Origin: Dactylonectria macrodidyma | Lineage: Eukaryota; Ascomycota; Sordariomycetes; Hypocreales; Nectriaceae | Length of the DNA stretch: 64,000 nt | Direction of reading: 5' to 3' | Assembly: GCA_020744425.1 (NCBI GenBank) | Contig: JAGMUV010000031.1 | Location: 186,001 to 250,000 of the forward strand | Shown here: positions 42,446 through 54,654 of the stretch, in pieces | Position numbering within the stretch: position 1 is the stretch's first letter | How the letters are laid out: each line of letters begins with the position of its first letter | The notes under the pieces: model-generated | Databases searched by the model: none | What the model was told of the DNA's origin: nothing | What the model saw: only the letters and a program-made list of their open reading frames with translations | Translations under genes and position numbers: made by a program

Positions 42446-45400
42446 ATGAGTCCTAAGTCTACTCCTCAAGGGCTTCAAGATGACTTGATTTCCATCGTCT
42501 GTGCCCGCTGTGGCGAGGAGAAACCGGCGGGTGACTTCGTCAGTAAACGGAAATCTGCTGGGAAAACCAAAAACTGCCTCGGCTGTCGTAGTCAGTGCAA
42601 TTCTCATGTCAGCTCTGTCTCCCCACTCACTCCGTAAGACCATAAGAGCATTCAACACTAACTGAATAAAGAATTCCAGATCCAGAAGCGCGATCCAAAC
42701 ATTGAGGAACCTCGCCGTCCGTTCTTCCTCAGCTGAAAGACCTGCCCGGAAGCGAACTGACGGAGAAGCTGGCTTATCCCCTGCTAAGGACAGGTCTGGA
42801 ACCCAGCCCACGTCGCCAGAGAAGCTACAACAACTTCATGCAGCTAGGAGGTTATTCAGAGAGTCAATCAGCCAGCCTCACGTAGTGCTAGGGACGCCAA
42901 TTCCACCAACCCAACAAAGCTCGCGGCTCTTCCGGGAAATGGCTCCCTCACCTCCCGCGCAGCCAACGACCCATCCAACCGCCTCACATTCTGATCCATC
43001 TACTGTCCGAAGCAGCACAACTAGTGTAGATTACTCTTACTTGGCTGCTAGGTTCCACAGGGCCGGGAAAGACTCGCAAGATGATCCTTCCAAGGCCGGG
43101 GCGAGGGCCAAGCTGGCCGCTGTCCAGCGCGACCATCGTTCACGACGCCGTGCAGGGGAGACTGTGTCACTGACTCCCACAATATCTCAACTCGGCGTCT
43201 TTGATGGGTCTGAGGGTCCTGGAGAAGGTATCCTTGTGCTGTCGTCCTGGTAAATTGTTCAGGCTAACCACGGAGCGTAGATGGGAGTCGAGATCGACTA
43301 CAACCGAGTTGGTTTCAAGACGGGAATGGGATAACCAAGGGAGGCAATGACAGGGGACATTTCTCTGAATCTGATATTGACGCCGAGGACTATTTCAACT
43401 TACTCCTTTCGCCTGCTCGACCACAGAGGTACCTCAAACAATTAGGGGTGGAGTGTGATTCCGATCCAGGGGACGAAGACGAGAACGACAATAATAATTC
43501 CGTGGATGGAAGCCCTCTTCGCCATCGCTTGCCGCAGCCTTCCGCACAGCCAAGGCGTGGTCGCCGTGGTCCTGCCCCTGGTACAGGAGGGCGGCCGAGA
43601 CAATCTCAAAGGCAAACTCCATCGTCGAGGCCGCCACGACGGTATCGGAGCCCAGTGATGATTCCACCTGAAGAATCGGCGGTATTTCATGCACAAGACC
43701 CGGTGTGGAATGGAGACCTTGAGGCTTGCGCCTTGACTGGTCGCGACAAGGAAATCCTCCGCGAGTTCTGGACAGAGCTGGACAATGACCAAATGCAGTT
43801 TTGCAGTCGATGCCAAGAGAGTTGGTTCCAGATGAAGATCGATTGCGATGGCATTTGTGCGCGTTGTTATCGGAGGGATGAGAAGCGCCAGCCCGACGAG
43901 CCATATTTCTTCTCTGCGGACAATCAGCTCGACTTTGGCCCTGTGCCGGGCCGGTTGCCCCAGCTCACGCCTACCGAAGAGTCGTTGATTGCTCGTGTTC
44001 ACGTCCACGTGAACATTATGCTTGTGCGAGGGCAGCAGTACAAGTATCGAGGGCACGTAATTCACTTTCTCCGGGAGGTTGGCTTAGTGTACAACCAGCT
44101 CCCGCTTTTGCCGCAAGAGTTGAACACTGTGTTACTACGTCCTGCGAATACGTCGTCCCACGCAAATCTTAGCCGGCAATTCACCCGCCAGTTCCGCGTG
44201 CGCCGCCAGCCGGTTGTCATATGGCTAGACTACCTCCGCCGCCATCATCCCGGCTATCGATGCGTCGCCATCGACGAAGAGCGGCTGAATCAATTGCCCC
44301 AAGATGGTAATGTCCTGGATGCTATCCCCCAGAGTCAGGTGGAGGCTGCCGATGTTGGACCCGACTCACCCGAGGAAGATCAGGAGGCAGAGCCTGACCT
44401 GGAGGACGAGGCTGCGGTGCCGGACCTGTTGGCTAAGGACACGGAGCTCGATGCTCTGCGGTCTATTCTCTCCGGAGAATCAGGCGCTGATTCAGGGCTT
44501 TCCACAAGCTTCCAGGCGCAGGCACAACACGAGCTGCAGCTCCCGAATATACGACACACACCCATTAATGAGTTCAATCGCTCTCATGCCCTACTCTCCT
44601 TGGCATTTCCCTGCCTCTTTCCTGACGGTAGAGCCGACTTTGTTGAACCCCGATTGCGCTCCATTGATTACAAGGATTACGTCGAGCACGCGATGCGCTG
44701 GCACGACGGGCGTTTTGCACGCCACCCGACCTTCCGCTTCGTCGCCTTCAACACGCTAATGCGGTCACAAGCACGTTCGCGGTCCAGATTCTTCGTGAAG
44801 CAACATGATGGGAGACAGCAGCCGCTGACGCGAGAGCAACTTATTCAGGCGCTCGAACACAGCGAGGACCCCGAGGCGCAGGCGCTGATCAACTCGATCA
44901 CAAGGCATGCGGTGTCTATTCGCGGTACGCGTCCATTCTGGAACAAAAAGAGGCAGGACCTCGAGGCCTACGCCTATAACCTTGGTTGTCCTGGTGCATT
45001 CATCACGTTTAGCCCGGCAGATTTACACTGGCGGAGTCTCTACCAGCACATGCCCCAGTATGACGACTGGCTAGCCGCCACCGAGCCGGAGAGGATGGCT
45101 CTATCGCGCCGCCTATTGCGGCAGAACCCTCACATTGCTGCTTTCCATTTCTACCGCCGATACTGCCTCTTTCGGGATATCGTGCTAAGCAAGAAGTTCA
45201 GCATCACGGATTACTGGGATCGTTATGAATGGCAAGGGCGTGGGAGTCCACACAACCACGGCCTGTACTGGATGGAAAATTGCCCCGGAGCCGACATGGA
45301 GGACGAAGCCGCTCGTGATGTTTTTGCACGCACGTGGGGATTCCACGTCACTGCCATTAACCCCGAGCCGAGTAGGACTATGCCTCAGGGTGAGGGTAAT

Positions 45401-48163
45401 CCCCTGAGCGTGGATCCCCTGAGCATAGAGATGACATTCCTGCGGCTCTCACAAATCGTCAACCGTTGCCAGCGCCACAAGTGCAACACCACGTACTGCT
45501 TGCGTGTGAGGAAAAGAACCGGCGATCTGGCAAGGGATATGGAAGGCGCCGCAGCAGATATCGAGGCGGCCAACGTTGCCAATCCAGAGAGGGAGTGTCG
45601 TTTTGACTTCCCTCGTGCCTTGCGGGAGCTGGCCGCAGTGATCAGGAAGGAAGGCCGGTCGTACTACATCTTTGAGGCGGCCCGGAATGACAGCCTCATG
45701 AACAACTTCAACCCTGCGATTATCCTAGGCTGGCTAGCCAATATCGACATATCTCCTTGCACCAGCTTACAGGCGGTCCTTACATACGCTGCGAAATATT
45801 GCAGTAAAGCTGAGAAGAAGACTGAGTCTTTCTCCCGGCTTGCAGACCAGGTCTTGCCTCATACATCGCACGTTCAGCCCCTGTTATCCTTCTCCTCTCG
45901 CCTCATGAACAAGCTGATCGCCGAGAGAGATTACTCGGCGCAGGAGATTTCCCATCTGCTGCTTAACATTCCGCTGCAAGAAGGCACCCGTATGGTTGTC
46001 ACCGTGGACTGCCGTCCGTTGGAGCGACAGGCGCGTTCGTATCGTGTGGATGGAGATGTCAACGAGGCCATCGGCAGCTACAGGAAATATCTAGAGAGAA
46101 AGGACCAGCATGAGGATGTAAAGTATCTCGAATACCTGCAGTCGTACAATCTCAACACGTGGAGGAGACTCGCTGCTCACGCGAAAAAGAGGGTCCTGTC
46201 TTACTTCCCTCGATACAAATCCATGGAAGCCTCTTCCCAGTTTAACGACTTCTGTCGTGTTAAATTGATGATGGTTCATCCACATCGCTTTCCAGAAGAG
46301 TTGCTCGTTGTGGGTGGCCAGCGGTTCGATTCTTTCACAGCCGGGTACATGCGCTGCAGACAGCTCCACGATACCCATGCGGACGATCATTATGGAGAGC
46401 CGGATACGGATGAATTGACGGCAGAGGACGATGAGTTTGAGCTTGAGGCCCATGAGGAGCCCATCGCGGAGGAGGATTGGCATGAACTCGCCCGCATGCT
46501 ACCTGACCGCCCGCTGGAGGAAGAGGACATCGACATCCTCGGCCGCCGAGATATTGACATTAATTACGATTGGACCCCTCATGTTGGGCGGTATACCGAT
46601 GATGGCATTCTCAACGGCGACTACTGGAAGCAACGCAAAGCGGAAAACACCCTTGACCTTGACGTGGATGATCAGCCATTGGAGGCTCGCGATTCCCTAA
46701 ATCCAGAGCAGCGCCTGGTGTACGGCACGGTGATGGGCCACTTCCTGACCCGGGATCCCTCCCAGTTGTTACTCCATGTGGATGGCGGAGGCGGCACTGG
46801 CAAGTCATACCTCATTAACCTGCTCTCCGCGCACCTTCAAGCCGCGACGGGCGGGAGAGGGACACCCGTCTGGCGTGCCGCGCCCACGGGCGTCGCGGGA
46901 AATCAGATTTCGGGCACTACCTTGCATTCCCTGTTACACCTGCCAATTAATAAGGACTTCAAGCCTCTCTCAGCCATTGATAAGGCTCAGCTCCAGAAGA
47001 AGCTTAAAGATATCAAGTATCTGATCATTGATGAGAAGAGCATGCTTGGACTGCGTCAGCTATCTTGGATCGATGACCGTCTCCGAGAGGCGTTCCCGAA
47101 TAAGAACGAAGAGTTCTTTAGCGGCCTGAACATCCTGTTGGTTGGTGACTTCTTTCAGCTTCCCCCTGTGCTGCAGAAGCCGCTTTATTACGATAAAGAG
47201 GTTCAGGGAGTAGAGATCAAGGGCAGAAACGCATATAGGCGATTCGATAAATCGGTCTTCTTGAAAGTTGTCCAGCGGCAGCGTGGCGACGATCAGGAGG
47301 CATTCCGCCTAGCTCTCGGGGAATTGCGACTGCTTCAACTATCTGTGGAGTCCTGGAAGCTCCTTTCCAGCCGCGTACAGGCAAAACTAGACGATCAAGA
47401 GGTCGCAAGGTTTGTCAACGCCTTACGAGTATACGCCACTAAAGATAGGGTGAACGAATATAACCACTATCACCTCGACCGCCTCAGCCGGCCAGTCATC
47501 CAGGTCATGGCTAAGAACGTCGGCCCCGGCGCGGCTGCTGCGCCTGATGACAAGGCGGGCAACCTTGCGAAGCAGATCCCAATATGCATTGGCTCCCGTC
47601 TGATGCTGACGTCCAACCTTTGGCAGCCAGTTGGCCTCTGCAACGGCGCTCGCGGCACAGTTTACGATATCGGCTGGGCACCTGGGGCCGACCCCATCCA
47701 AGACCCTCCCTGTGTTATCATGATGGAGTTTGACAAATACAGCGGACCGGTATTCCTGACCACCGCTGATGGCAGGAAGATTGTGCCGATTCTCCCAGTG
47801 GAGAGGGACTTCCTCATCGGAGCCACTCTCTGCGCTCGCACCCAGTTTCCCCTGATCGTATGCTACGCAATTACCGTGCACAAGTCACAAAGCATCACCG
47901 AAGACATGATAGTTACAGATCTGTCCTGCCGGGACTTTCAGACTGGTTTAAGCTACGTGGCTATCTCTCGCGTGAAAACGCTCGAGGGTCTGATGTTGGA
48001 TGCACCATTTGATCGTAATCACCTGGCCTACGGGTCTCCCCCGGATGGCATGAAGATGAAGATGAGGGATCAGGAGCTTAGGAAACGACAGGTGCTCACA
48101 CGGAATCCGTACATGTCACATAATACCAAGAATAGCCATGCCAATGGATCAGTACGTAGATAA
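42446..48163 (+). CDS. Helitron RepHel protein (HUH replication initiator fused to PIF1-type helicase)
   Basis: Exons 42446-42633, 42680-43227 and 43281-48163 (introns 46 and 53 bp) give an uninterrupted 1872-residue protein. In order it has an N-terminal CxxC...CxxC finger (CARCGEEK, CLGCRSQC), a second finger (CSRCQESW, CARCYRR) before a DUF6570-like region, the Helitron_like_N domain, and the HUH motif SPHNHG at residues 901-906. The tyrosine motif LTYAAKYCSKAEKK follows. The helicase part has Walker A GGGGTGKS with Lys about 1420, Walker B YLIIDEKSML, LLVGDFFQLPPV, and the C-terminal TVHKSQSIT and LSYVAISRVKTLEGLML motifs of PIF1/RecD-type enzymes. It should nick and unwind the element's ends in the nucleus. 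No lesion was seen. An ORF call starting at 43448 would miss the first two exons. Confidence 0.9.
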
Positions 48164-48218
48164 TGCAGTAGTAGGAATAGCTTCCCGGCCCGCGGATACA
48201 CAGCCTTCGGCTGAGGCT

Positions 48219-48257
48219 ACCCCATGCACCCCATCGCCGCTCCAATGTGCATGGGGT
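48219..48257. terminator. Helitron 3' hairpin (possible transposition or transcription terminator)
   Basis: ACCCCATGCAC (48219-48229) and GTGCATGGGGT (48247-48257) pair perfectly. The hairpin sits just downstream of the RepHel stop and 45 bp from the stop codon of the convergent lactonase gene, so it lies in the 3' region of both transcripts. Confidence 0.65.
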
Positions 48258-48301
48258 GACGTAGTATTTTAAATCACATCAAGGGCCATACCATCCAGTA
48301 C

Positions 48302-49317
48302 TTAGCTGAACACTTTTGCTTGCTTCTGAAGATCCAGGAACGTTTCTTTGTCATGACCTGGAATAATTTGGCCCTTTGTGATACGTTCTAGATGCTTCAG
48401 GCGCTGAGTGCTTCTGAACCAGGCTGGATGGTCTCGAGCCAACCAACCTTGCGGAATACCGTCTCGCCACTATTGAAAGAATTGTCAGCCTTAGCCCACA
48501 CAGAGTCTAAATCGGGATTGAGAAAATGATGCAAACTCACATTCTCAATAACGTGACAGTGATCGCTGAGAAAGAAAAACGTCCCCATCTCGGGCATGTT
48601 GATCTGCATTCCGATCAGGCCCTCTGTATGCCCTGGCAGATGGTGTAATGTGATGCCCTGACAAAAGTCAAGGCTTCGCTCATCGAAGGTCTTCCAGTTC
48701 CTAGAGTATCTTAGCATTCTCCCAACGCTGATGTCAGGTTTTACCTTAAGAACAACGTACAGGCCTAGTTTGAGATAATGCTCCAGATAGACACCCGTAT
48801 CAGCTCCCGTGGCCACCGACCAAAATGCAGACCGCAGTTCCTTATCGTGAACCCAAATCTCAACATCTTTTCGCTTGATGAATTCATCTAACCCGCCCGC
48901 ATGATCGAGGTGCAAGTGTCCTATGATGATCTTCTTGATATCTTCGATCTTGTTGCCCGTCGCCCCGACGGCCGCACGCAACTCGTGCTGGGGCTCATAG
49001 CGCACGCGCGCAAAGACATCCGACAATACAGGGCCCCAGACCTCAGGGTAATCCTTCCCACAACCAGTTTCCCAGAGGATGAGGCCCTCGTGCGGATGAT
49101 CAATCAGGATGCAGTACATGGGCAACTCGCGGCGTTTGTTGACGGTGGAGAGACCTTCTGTACTCTTCAGACTAGTGTTGCCCCCACGAGTGACGAATCC
49201 TTCGTCGCACTCAAGCCAGCCTACTTCGAGGACGTGAAACTTAGTGCCTTGTGGGCAGACGTTGGAGACATAGCTTGGAATGGCTCCTTGGTTGATTTGC
49301 TCTTGGATCTTGGGCAT
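48302..49317 (-). CDS. Metallo-beta-lactamase-fold lactonase (AHL/gamma-lactone lactonase-like)
   Basis: Exons 49317-48761, 48700-48541 and 48469-48302 (introns 60 and 71 bp) give 294 residues. The metal-binding motif is H134-x-H136-x-D138-H139 in GHLHLDHAGG. The later ligands are His in HHLPGHTEG and Asp in FFLSDHCHV, and a C-terminal His is in the spliced part ending IIPGHDKETF. This is the pattern of dinuclear-zinc N-acyl-homoserine lactonases (AiiA, AttM/BlcC) and of the fungal MBL that opens benzoxazolinone lactams. Both introns keep the frame open or nearly so, so an unspliced frame ending at 48397 gives a false C-terminus; splicing restores ENWRDGIPQGWLARDHPAW, as expected for the family. 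No signal peptide is seen, so a cytosolic hydrolase is likely. It stands divergent to the semialdehyde dehydrogenase gene across 877 bp. Confidence 0.85.
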
Positions 49318-50194
49318 GATGGGGAAGCTAAAGAAAGGCGTTGGTTTGGTTGAGAGTTGGGGCTGGTGTAGTATTGATATAGGTAGTGTTGTAGGCTATT
49401 CACAGGTTCACAGGTATTAAGAAAGCGGTGAATTCTAGTATTTATGTTTATATAGGCAGCCTAAGGTTTGGGTTCTGCCGGGAGCTCGCATAGCCCCTTC
49501 TTGACCTACGCAAATGCAAGTGGATGCCCTAGTTCCTAATTCAAGTTTCTAGAGTATCGTTACGGCAGGCAGTTGTACGAAGAAGGTGTGCTCCCCCGCC
49601 CGCTGTTATCTCCGCCAACCTCCACTCTGATATTCTGTGGCCTGGGGTAGTCCGCTCGGGACAGGGCTGACAAGTGAGTCTAGACTTGGGAATCTTGACT
49701 AGGGAATTGAGACTCGGATCCGCGCAAACCCCGCTCAGACCCACAGACCAGGATCGGGTCCCAAGTGGGCCTCCCTGGATATGGCGGATGAGTGGGTCAG
49801 CACAGAGAACCTGGACTTGTGCGGGGTAAAACCAACCTCCCCACCGATCTTTTTTCTAGTCCCACCCTCTCAAATAAACCGGGATACAATCCCGGAGGTG
49901 GGGTGGGGAGGGCCCATTACTGTATCATACTCGAGGTTGTAAAGCTAGGAAAGATACCGGGATGGGAATGGTCTGAGGGTTTTAGTTCTCTCAATGCCTC
50001 GTAGAGTGATTGCAAATTCATCCCTCTCGGCCAAATAAGACTTTCTTAAAAAACCCCTTTCGTTGGTCGTCTTGGTCGTCAATGGTGTCCACTGTTATAA
50101 GGCTTGACGTCGAATATTCCTGCCCATAGTTCGCATCTCTTTGTTCTTGAACAACAAGACTACCACCACCACCGTCGCTGCCGTATTCACGAAC
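49318..50194. promoter_or_regulatory. Shared divergent promoter of lactonase and dehydrogenase genes
   Basis: The 877-bp gap drives two genes facing away from each other, which favours co-regulation. Two overlapping GTGGGG motifs (49898-49908) fit the CreA carbon-repressor consensus SYGGRG and are followed by GGGCCC. CTCGGATCCG lies near 49713. The sites are read by eye only. Confidence 0.4.
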
Positions 50195-51835
50195 ATGGCT
50201 TCTTTCAATTTGTCCGACCTCAAGAGGAAGGACCTCCTTCAACAGAAGGGCTATATCGCGGGAATCCGAACTTCCTCTCTCAGCGGGACCACTTTTGAAG
50301 TGCGTAACCCGGCTACCCTCAAAACTATAGCGACTCTCCCAGAGATGGATGCCGCAGATACTGAGAGAGCCATTGAATTCGCCCACGAGACCTTCGAATC
50401 GTACAGGAAAACTCCAGCACGGCAGCGAGCGCGATGGCTCCGACGCTGGAGCGACCTCTGCCTAGAGAATATAGATGACTTGGCCCTCATCCTCACTCTT
50501 GAAAACGGCAAGACCATTGCTGAATCGCGCGGCGAGGTGGCATATGGCGCCTCATTCCTCGAGTGGTTTGCCGGCGAAGCGGAACGGACTTACGGCGAAG
50601 TCGTCCCTGCCGCCAACACCAGCCAGCGCATCCTAACTATCAAAGAACCGATTGGGGTCGCGGCGGTTCTTGTGCCTTGGAACTTTCCTATCGCTATGAT
50701 CACCCGTAAAGTCGGCGCTGCATTGGCTGCTGGGTGCACAACCGTCTGGAAACCCGCTGGAGAGACTCCCTTGAGCGCTCTCGCACAAGCTACGTTGGCA
50801 CAAGAGGCAGGGGTCCCAGCGGGAGCCATCAACGTCATCACCACATTGGCCAAGGTGGCAGAGGTTGGACGGGTACTGTGCGAGTCCAAGCTTGTGCGGA
50901 AGCTTAGCTTCACGGGGTCTACCAACATAGGCAAGCTGCTCGCCCGGCAGTGCGCTGGTAGTTTAACCAAGCTTTCGCTGGAGCTCGGCGGGAATAGCCC
51001 CTTTATTGTCTTCGATGATGCCAAGCTCGAGACGGCAGTTGAAGCTTGCATTGAAGCCAGGACGCGCAACGCCGGCCAGACATGTGTTTCTGCGAACCGC
51101 ATCTTCGTCCAGGATGGGATCTATCACCGGTTCACAGGGGCTTTGGTCAATCGGCTCAAGGAACTAAAAGTCGGGTTGGGCACAGCGGAGGGAGTATCGA
51201 TCGGACCTCTCACACATGAGCGCGCGGTTGAGAAAGCATTGAATCATGTCAAGGGTATGTAATCCGTGGTTATTCGACAATATTCGAAAGCCTCATTCCG
51301 TTATTGGGATCCTTTAGCACCCGGCTAACGTTGCTCTCTTAACAGACGCTAAAGCTCGCGGTGCATCTGTTCTTCTCGGTGGTGCCTCGTTCCAACCTGA
51401 CGGCCTTCCGGGTTATTTCATTCAACCCACCATTCTGAGTGATGTGTCCCCGGAATCGCTTAGCACTCACGAGGAGACATTTGCCCCTATCTTTGCTCTC
51501 TACCGCTTCAAGACCGAGGATGAGGTCCTGAAAAATGCCAACGCCTGTGAGGTCGGCTTGGGCAGCTATGTCATGACCGAAAGCGTTGCACGCATGTGGA
51601 GAGTGGTCGGGAGTCTCGAGGTTGGCATGGTCGCAGTCAACCAGGGATCAGTGAGTGCATGCGAGAGTCCGTTTGGAGGTGAGTGAAGACTTCGTAAACC
51701 CTGTGCGAAGCGTGGACACAACTGACAGTCCTGCGCTTAGGCATCAAAGAATCGGGGTATGGGCGGGAAGGTGGACGTCACGGAATTGAAGAGTATCTTA
51801 CAGTCAAGAGCATACTGATCAACGTGGCTGATTAA
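50195..51835 (+). CDS. Succinate-semialdehyde dehydrogenase-like aldehyde dehydrogenase
   Basis: Exons 50195-51254, 51346-51678 and 51741-51835 (introns 91 and 62 bp) encode 495 residues, the usual ALDH length. The start is the ATG opening [10 protein letters not shown]; an upstream open stretch has no ATG. The product shows the NAD(P)-binding [21 protein letters not shown] block, FTGSTNIGK, the general base Glu263 in [10 protein letters not shown], the nucleophile Cys297 in [11 protein letters not shown], and the C-terminal [15 protein letters not shown], all typical of the SSADH/GabD branch. It should oxidise succinate semialdehyde or a similar omega-oxo acid to the dicarboxylate, in cytosol or mitochondria; no clear targeting peptide is visible. 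Its neighbours, a lactonase and an alcohol dehydrogenase, would supply the semialdehyde from a lactone. Confidence 0.88.
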
Positions 51836-51988
51836 AACACCAAGAATTCGTAGAGAAATTAGTGATCGGTAATGATTAAGGTTTTCCCTTATTACTTATT
51901 TACAATAAAGAAAATGCTCTTGTAGGGCGATTTCGAAAAGATTGATCATATAACAACCCACGTTTGACACTTCCATTCCGCGGTTTCC

Positions 51989-52009
51989 TTTTTTTTTTTT
52001 TTTTTTTTT
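51989..52009 (+). repeat. T21 homopolymer
   Basis: A run of 21 T lies about 150 bp after the dehydrogenase stop. It may be the 3' trace of a retroposed sequence or simple slippage. Confidence 0.6.
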
Positions 52010-52132
52010 GACTCTTGTCAGAACTCCATAATCTTAAGCCTAGAGAGTAACGTAGTAGATCAAATGTTCTACCCATTCTTCATTCCTATCCTAAAGAAAG
52101 TAGCGACATGCACCAACATGAATCATTTGTGT

Positions 52133-52305
52133 CCCACGTGGCGTCCACGTAGTGCTCGCGTGGTCATTGCATGACTAGCTGAAGTTTACCTCCACCACAC
52201 GAGGTTTTGTCTCCACCACGTGGATTATCGCATTGCATGCCAAGCTCAAGTTTGCGGCCACCGCGTGGTACTCGCATCGTATGGCCAGCTCAAGTATGCG
52301 CCCGT
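52133..52305. repeat. Degenerate ~45-bp tandem units with CACGTGG, upstream of the alcohol dehydrogenase
   Basis: Three to four diverged units follow the pattern CCACSYGGT..TCGCAT, GCATG.CCAGCTCAAGT, TTGCG.C. They place CACGTGG or CGCGTGG at about 45-bp steps (near 52136, 52158, 52217 and 52264), 280-450 bp before the start codon. They could be binding sites for a bHLH or other regulator. Confidence 0.5.
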
Positions 52306-52584
52306 CTAACGGTATGCATCGTGAACATATGCGGCTAGCCCGTTGAACCCTCCGGCTTCACCCGAGAGGGCTCTTGTCGCATGAAATCAAAGTCAGGCCT
52401 GTGCTGTCGAGAAGAGTAAAGGGAAAGGCGGAGTAAACAACATGCTTGATCATTATAAAGCGGACTTTATCTTCCTCTGCCATTGACCACACAGGCATTC
52501 ATTGATTTAGACATATACATCTCGTAAAGCGAAACTCACTCTTCGGAAACAATACACAAGTACTCCTCGAACTTTATTGCAAAG

Positions 52585-53849
52585 ATGTCTCCCAAGACAA
52601 TGCGCGCAGTGGTCTTCAAGGGTCCCTATCAGGTATGAATTCATTTTTGTTCATATATGTTTCGGCCATATTAATGTCCTCCGCCTACAGGTTGCGGTTG
52701 AAGATCGACCCTACCCACAGATCCGAAAGCTTACCGATGCCGTGCTGAAAGTGACGTCTACTGCGCTCTGTGTGAGTACACAACCTCTATTCCAATCCCT
52801 CCAAGTAAACTCACCTGTGCCTAGGGCTCGGACCTGCACTTCTATCGCGGCCACCTGGAATGCCCCACGGGCTTTATCTGCGGGCATGAGTTTGTTGGTG
52901 AGATTGTGGAGAAAGGAGACGACGTCAAAGGCTTTGACATTGGCGATAAGGTCATTGTTCCTTTCTTCTCTGCCTGCCAGGAATGTTATTACTGCGTGCG
53001 TGGCCAAGCGAGCCGATGCAAGAAAGGTGAACTATTCGGTAACTCAGCGCCGGCTAACACGATCGATGGCGGGCAAGCCGAGTATGTCCGGGTTCCACTG
53101 GCCTCAACGACACTTGTAAAGGCTCCCAGCGGTAAGACTTGACCGTGAAAAACAGACGGATATACTGAAGCGGCATTGCTGACTTGGTCTCTTCTGTAGG
53201 AATCCCAGAGGAATTGCTCGTTCTTATGGCCGATATTTTCCCCACCGGCTATTTTGCTGCTGCCCGTTTCCTAAAGGACCTCAGCCCCCCTGACAAGAAG
53301 GAATTCACGACCGTTGTCATTGGTTGTGGGCCAGTGGGCATCTGCGCAATTACCTGTGCACTCACTATGGTCAAGACCGTGTATGCGATCGACTCCGTGC
53401 CCGAGCGCCTTGCTGAAGCGGAGAAAATCGGTGCCATTCCGATCAATTTGAATGATAGCCCAGTGGAAAAGATCAAGGCAGCGACCGATGGCCGCGGAGC
53501 GGACGTGGTCATGGAGATTGTAGGTCACGCCAATGCGTTCATGCTTGCATTCGACCTGGTCAGGCCATGGGGCAAGATCAGCTCTGTGGGAGTTCACACA
53601 GAGGAAATCCCACTGAATGGGCTATTGTGCTATGGGAAGAATGTCACTATGGCCTTTGGAAGATGCCCTGTGCGAAGTATATTTGAGGAGGCCCTGGACG
53701 TCCTACATAGAGAGCAGAGGAAAGTTGGCTTCTTGTGTGGCATGACCATGTCCCTTGAGAATGCGCCGCAGGCATACAAGGACTTCGAAGCAAGGAAGGT
53801 GCACAAGATTGTTTTCAAAATTGACAATGGCACCAAGGCCCTTTCCTAA
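52585..53849 (+). CDS. Zinc-dependent medium-chain alcohol dehydrogenase
   Basis: Exons 52585-52632, 52691-52771, 52825-53131 and 53200-53849 (introns 58, 53 and 68 bp) encode 361 residues. The catalytic-zinc ligands are the Cys in TALCGSDLH and the His-Glu of CGHEFVGEI. The structural zinc site is CQECYYCVRGQASRC (C-x2-C-x2-C-x7-C), and the dinucleotide site is VVIGCGPVGICAI. An Asp after YAID suggests NAD rather than NADP. This places it in the MDR family near glutathione-independent formaldehyde and other secondary-alcohol dehydrogenases. In this setting a hydroxy acid such as 4-hydroxybutyrate is a reasonable substrate guess, not shown by sequence. It is codirectional with the dehydrogenase gene 750 bp upstream. 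Confidence 0.87.
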
Positions 53850-54654
53850 TTTGGAGGATAGCACCAGGGCTAGGATAGTATAGTCTCATTTATGTTCTAG
53901 GACGAGTGACATCCATCTAAGATTGTGTAGTATAACAAAACTATCCATTGTTGCTGCGACTCCTAGGAGTTGCGTGCTCTATCTCCTTTTGGCTAAGGTG
54001 AAGTACAAATCGCGCAACGTGGTTCCTAGAAGCCGTAAGGGAAATTGCTACCACCCAACTCTCAGTCATCTGCCAGCGATTCTCAAGATATTCCCAGCTT
54101 CTATCATTAGCCAGCCATAATGCTTGTCTGTAACGTAACAGAGAGTCGTGATGAGTGCCGAGAGCTGAGATTAAAATCACAACATCTGGATCTATCCGGA
54201 ACCTACACATAACACATAATGTGCTTCTTGTCAAGTTTGGCCCCGAGAACCAACGCCTCATCGAGGGGGGGGGGTCTTCTGCCAGACATGAGCGGCCCGT
54301 TCTCCTCTAGCACTGTCAATTACGCGAAACCTTGTGTCATCAAAACATTGAAGTTGCCGATATCACATCTAGCGGTGACCCAAAACCATTCATTTACCAG
54401 GCGATGCTTACAGTACGTATTCATTGCTGAGAAATGCCCTCAGGTAATACGTCCCATCAGGGAAATTGCAGGGATGATGACAGGGAAGCTAATAAACCTC
54501 CACGTGGCAGCGAGCCCCGGTGAACACGAGGGCAGGGTTGGAGGGATGCGGGGTGCATTTGAGTCGGGAGCGAGCCTTCGGGGCTAAACGCACAGGAACT
54601 GTCAGAATCGGCATTTTTGTGCCGAACTATCTTCTTCTGGCTGATCGCTTGGCT
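53850..54654. other. Intergenic, no gene recognised
   Basis: No supported gene. A 19-bp sequence GGAGCGAGCCTTCGGGGCT at 54567-54585 recurs in direct orientation at 55471-55489. Confidence 0.4.

Larger units (their letters stand above)
42220..48265 (+). mobile_element. Autonomous Helitron, apparently complete
   Basis: The element encodes one long RepHel protein. The proposed 5' end is TCTACATTAAGGGTTTGGTG at 42220, with the TC start typical of Helitrons. Near the 3' end an 11-bp perfect hairpin (48219-48229 with 48247-48257, 17-base loop) is followed by GACGTAGTA, which suits a Helitron terminus, but the exact last base is uncertain. A short hairpin (CAGCC-NNN-GGCTG) stands just outside the 5' end (42204-42218) and also near the 3' end (48201-48213). 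Helitrons transpose by rolling-circle replication and make no target duplication, so the ends need comparison with an empty site. Confidence 0.8.

Noticed and set aside
48397..48540. Lactonase C-terminus as read without splicing
   Set aside because: A GT-AG intron (48470-48540) removes the non-conserved stretch and restores the ENWRDGIPQGWLARDHPAW end expected for the family.
54567..54590. Helitron-like 3' end (hairpin followed by CTAA)
   Set aside because: AGCC-TTCGG-GGCT then CTAA is suggestive, but the stem is only four pairs and no matching 5' end was found.
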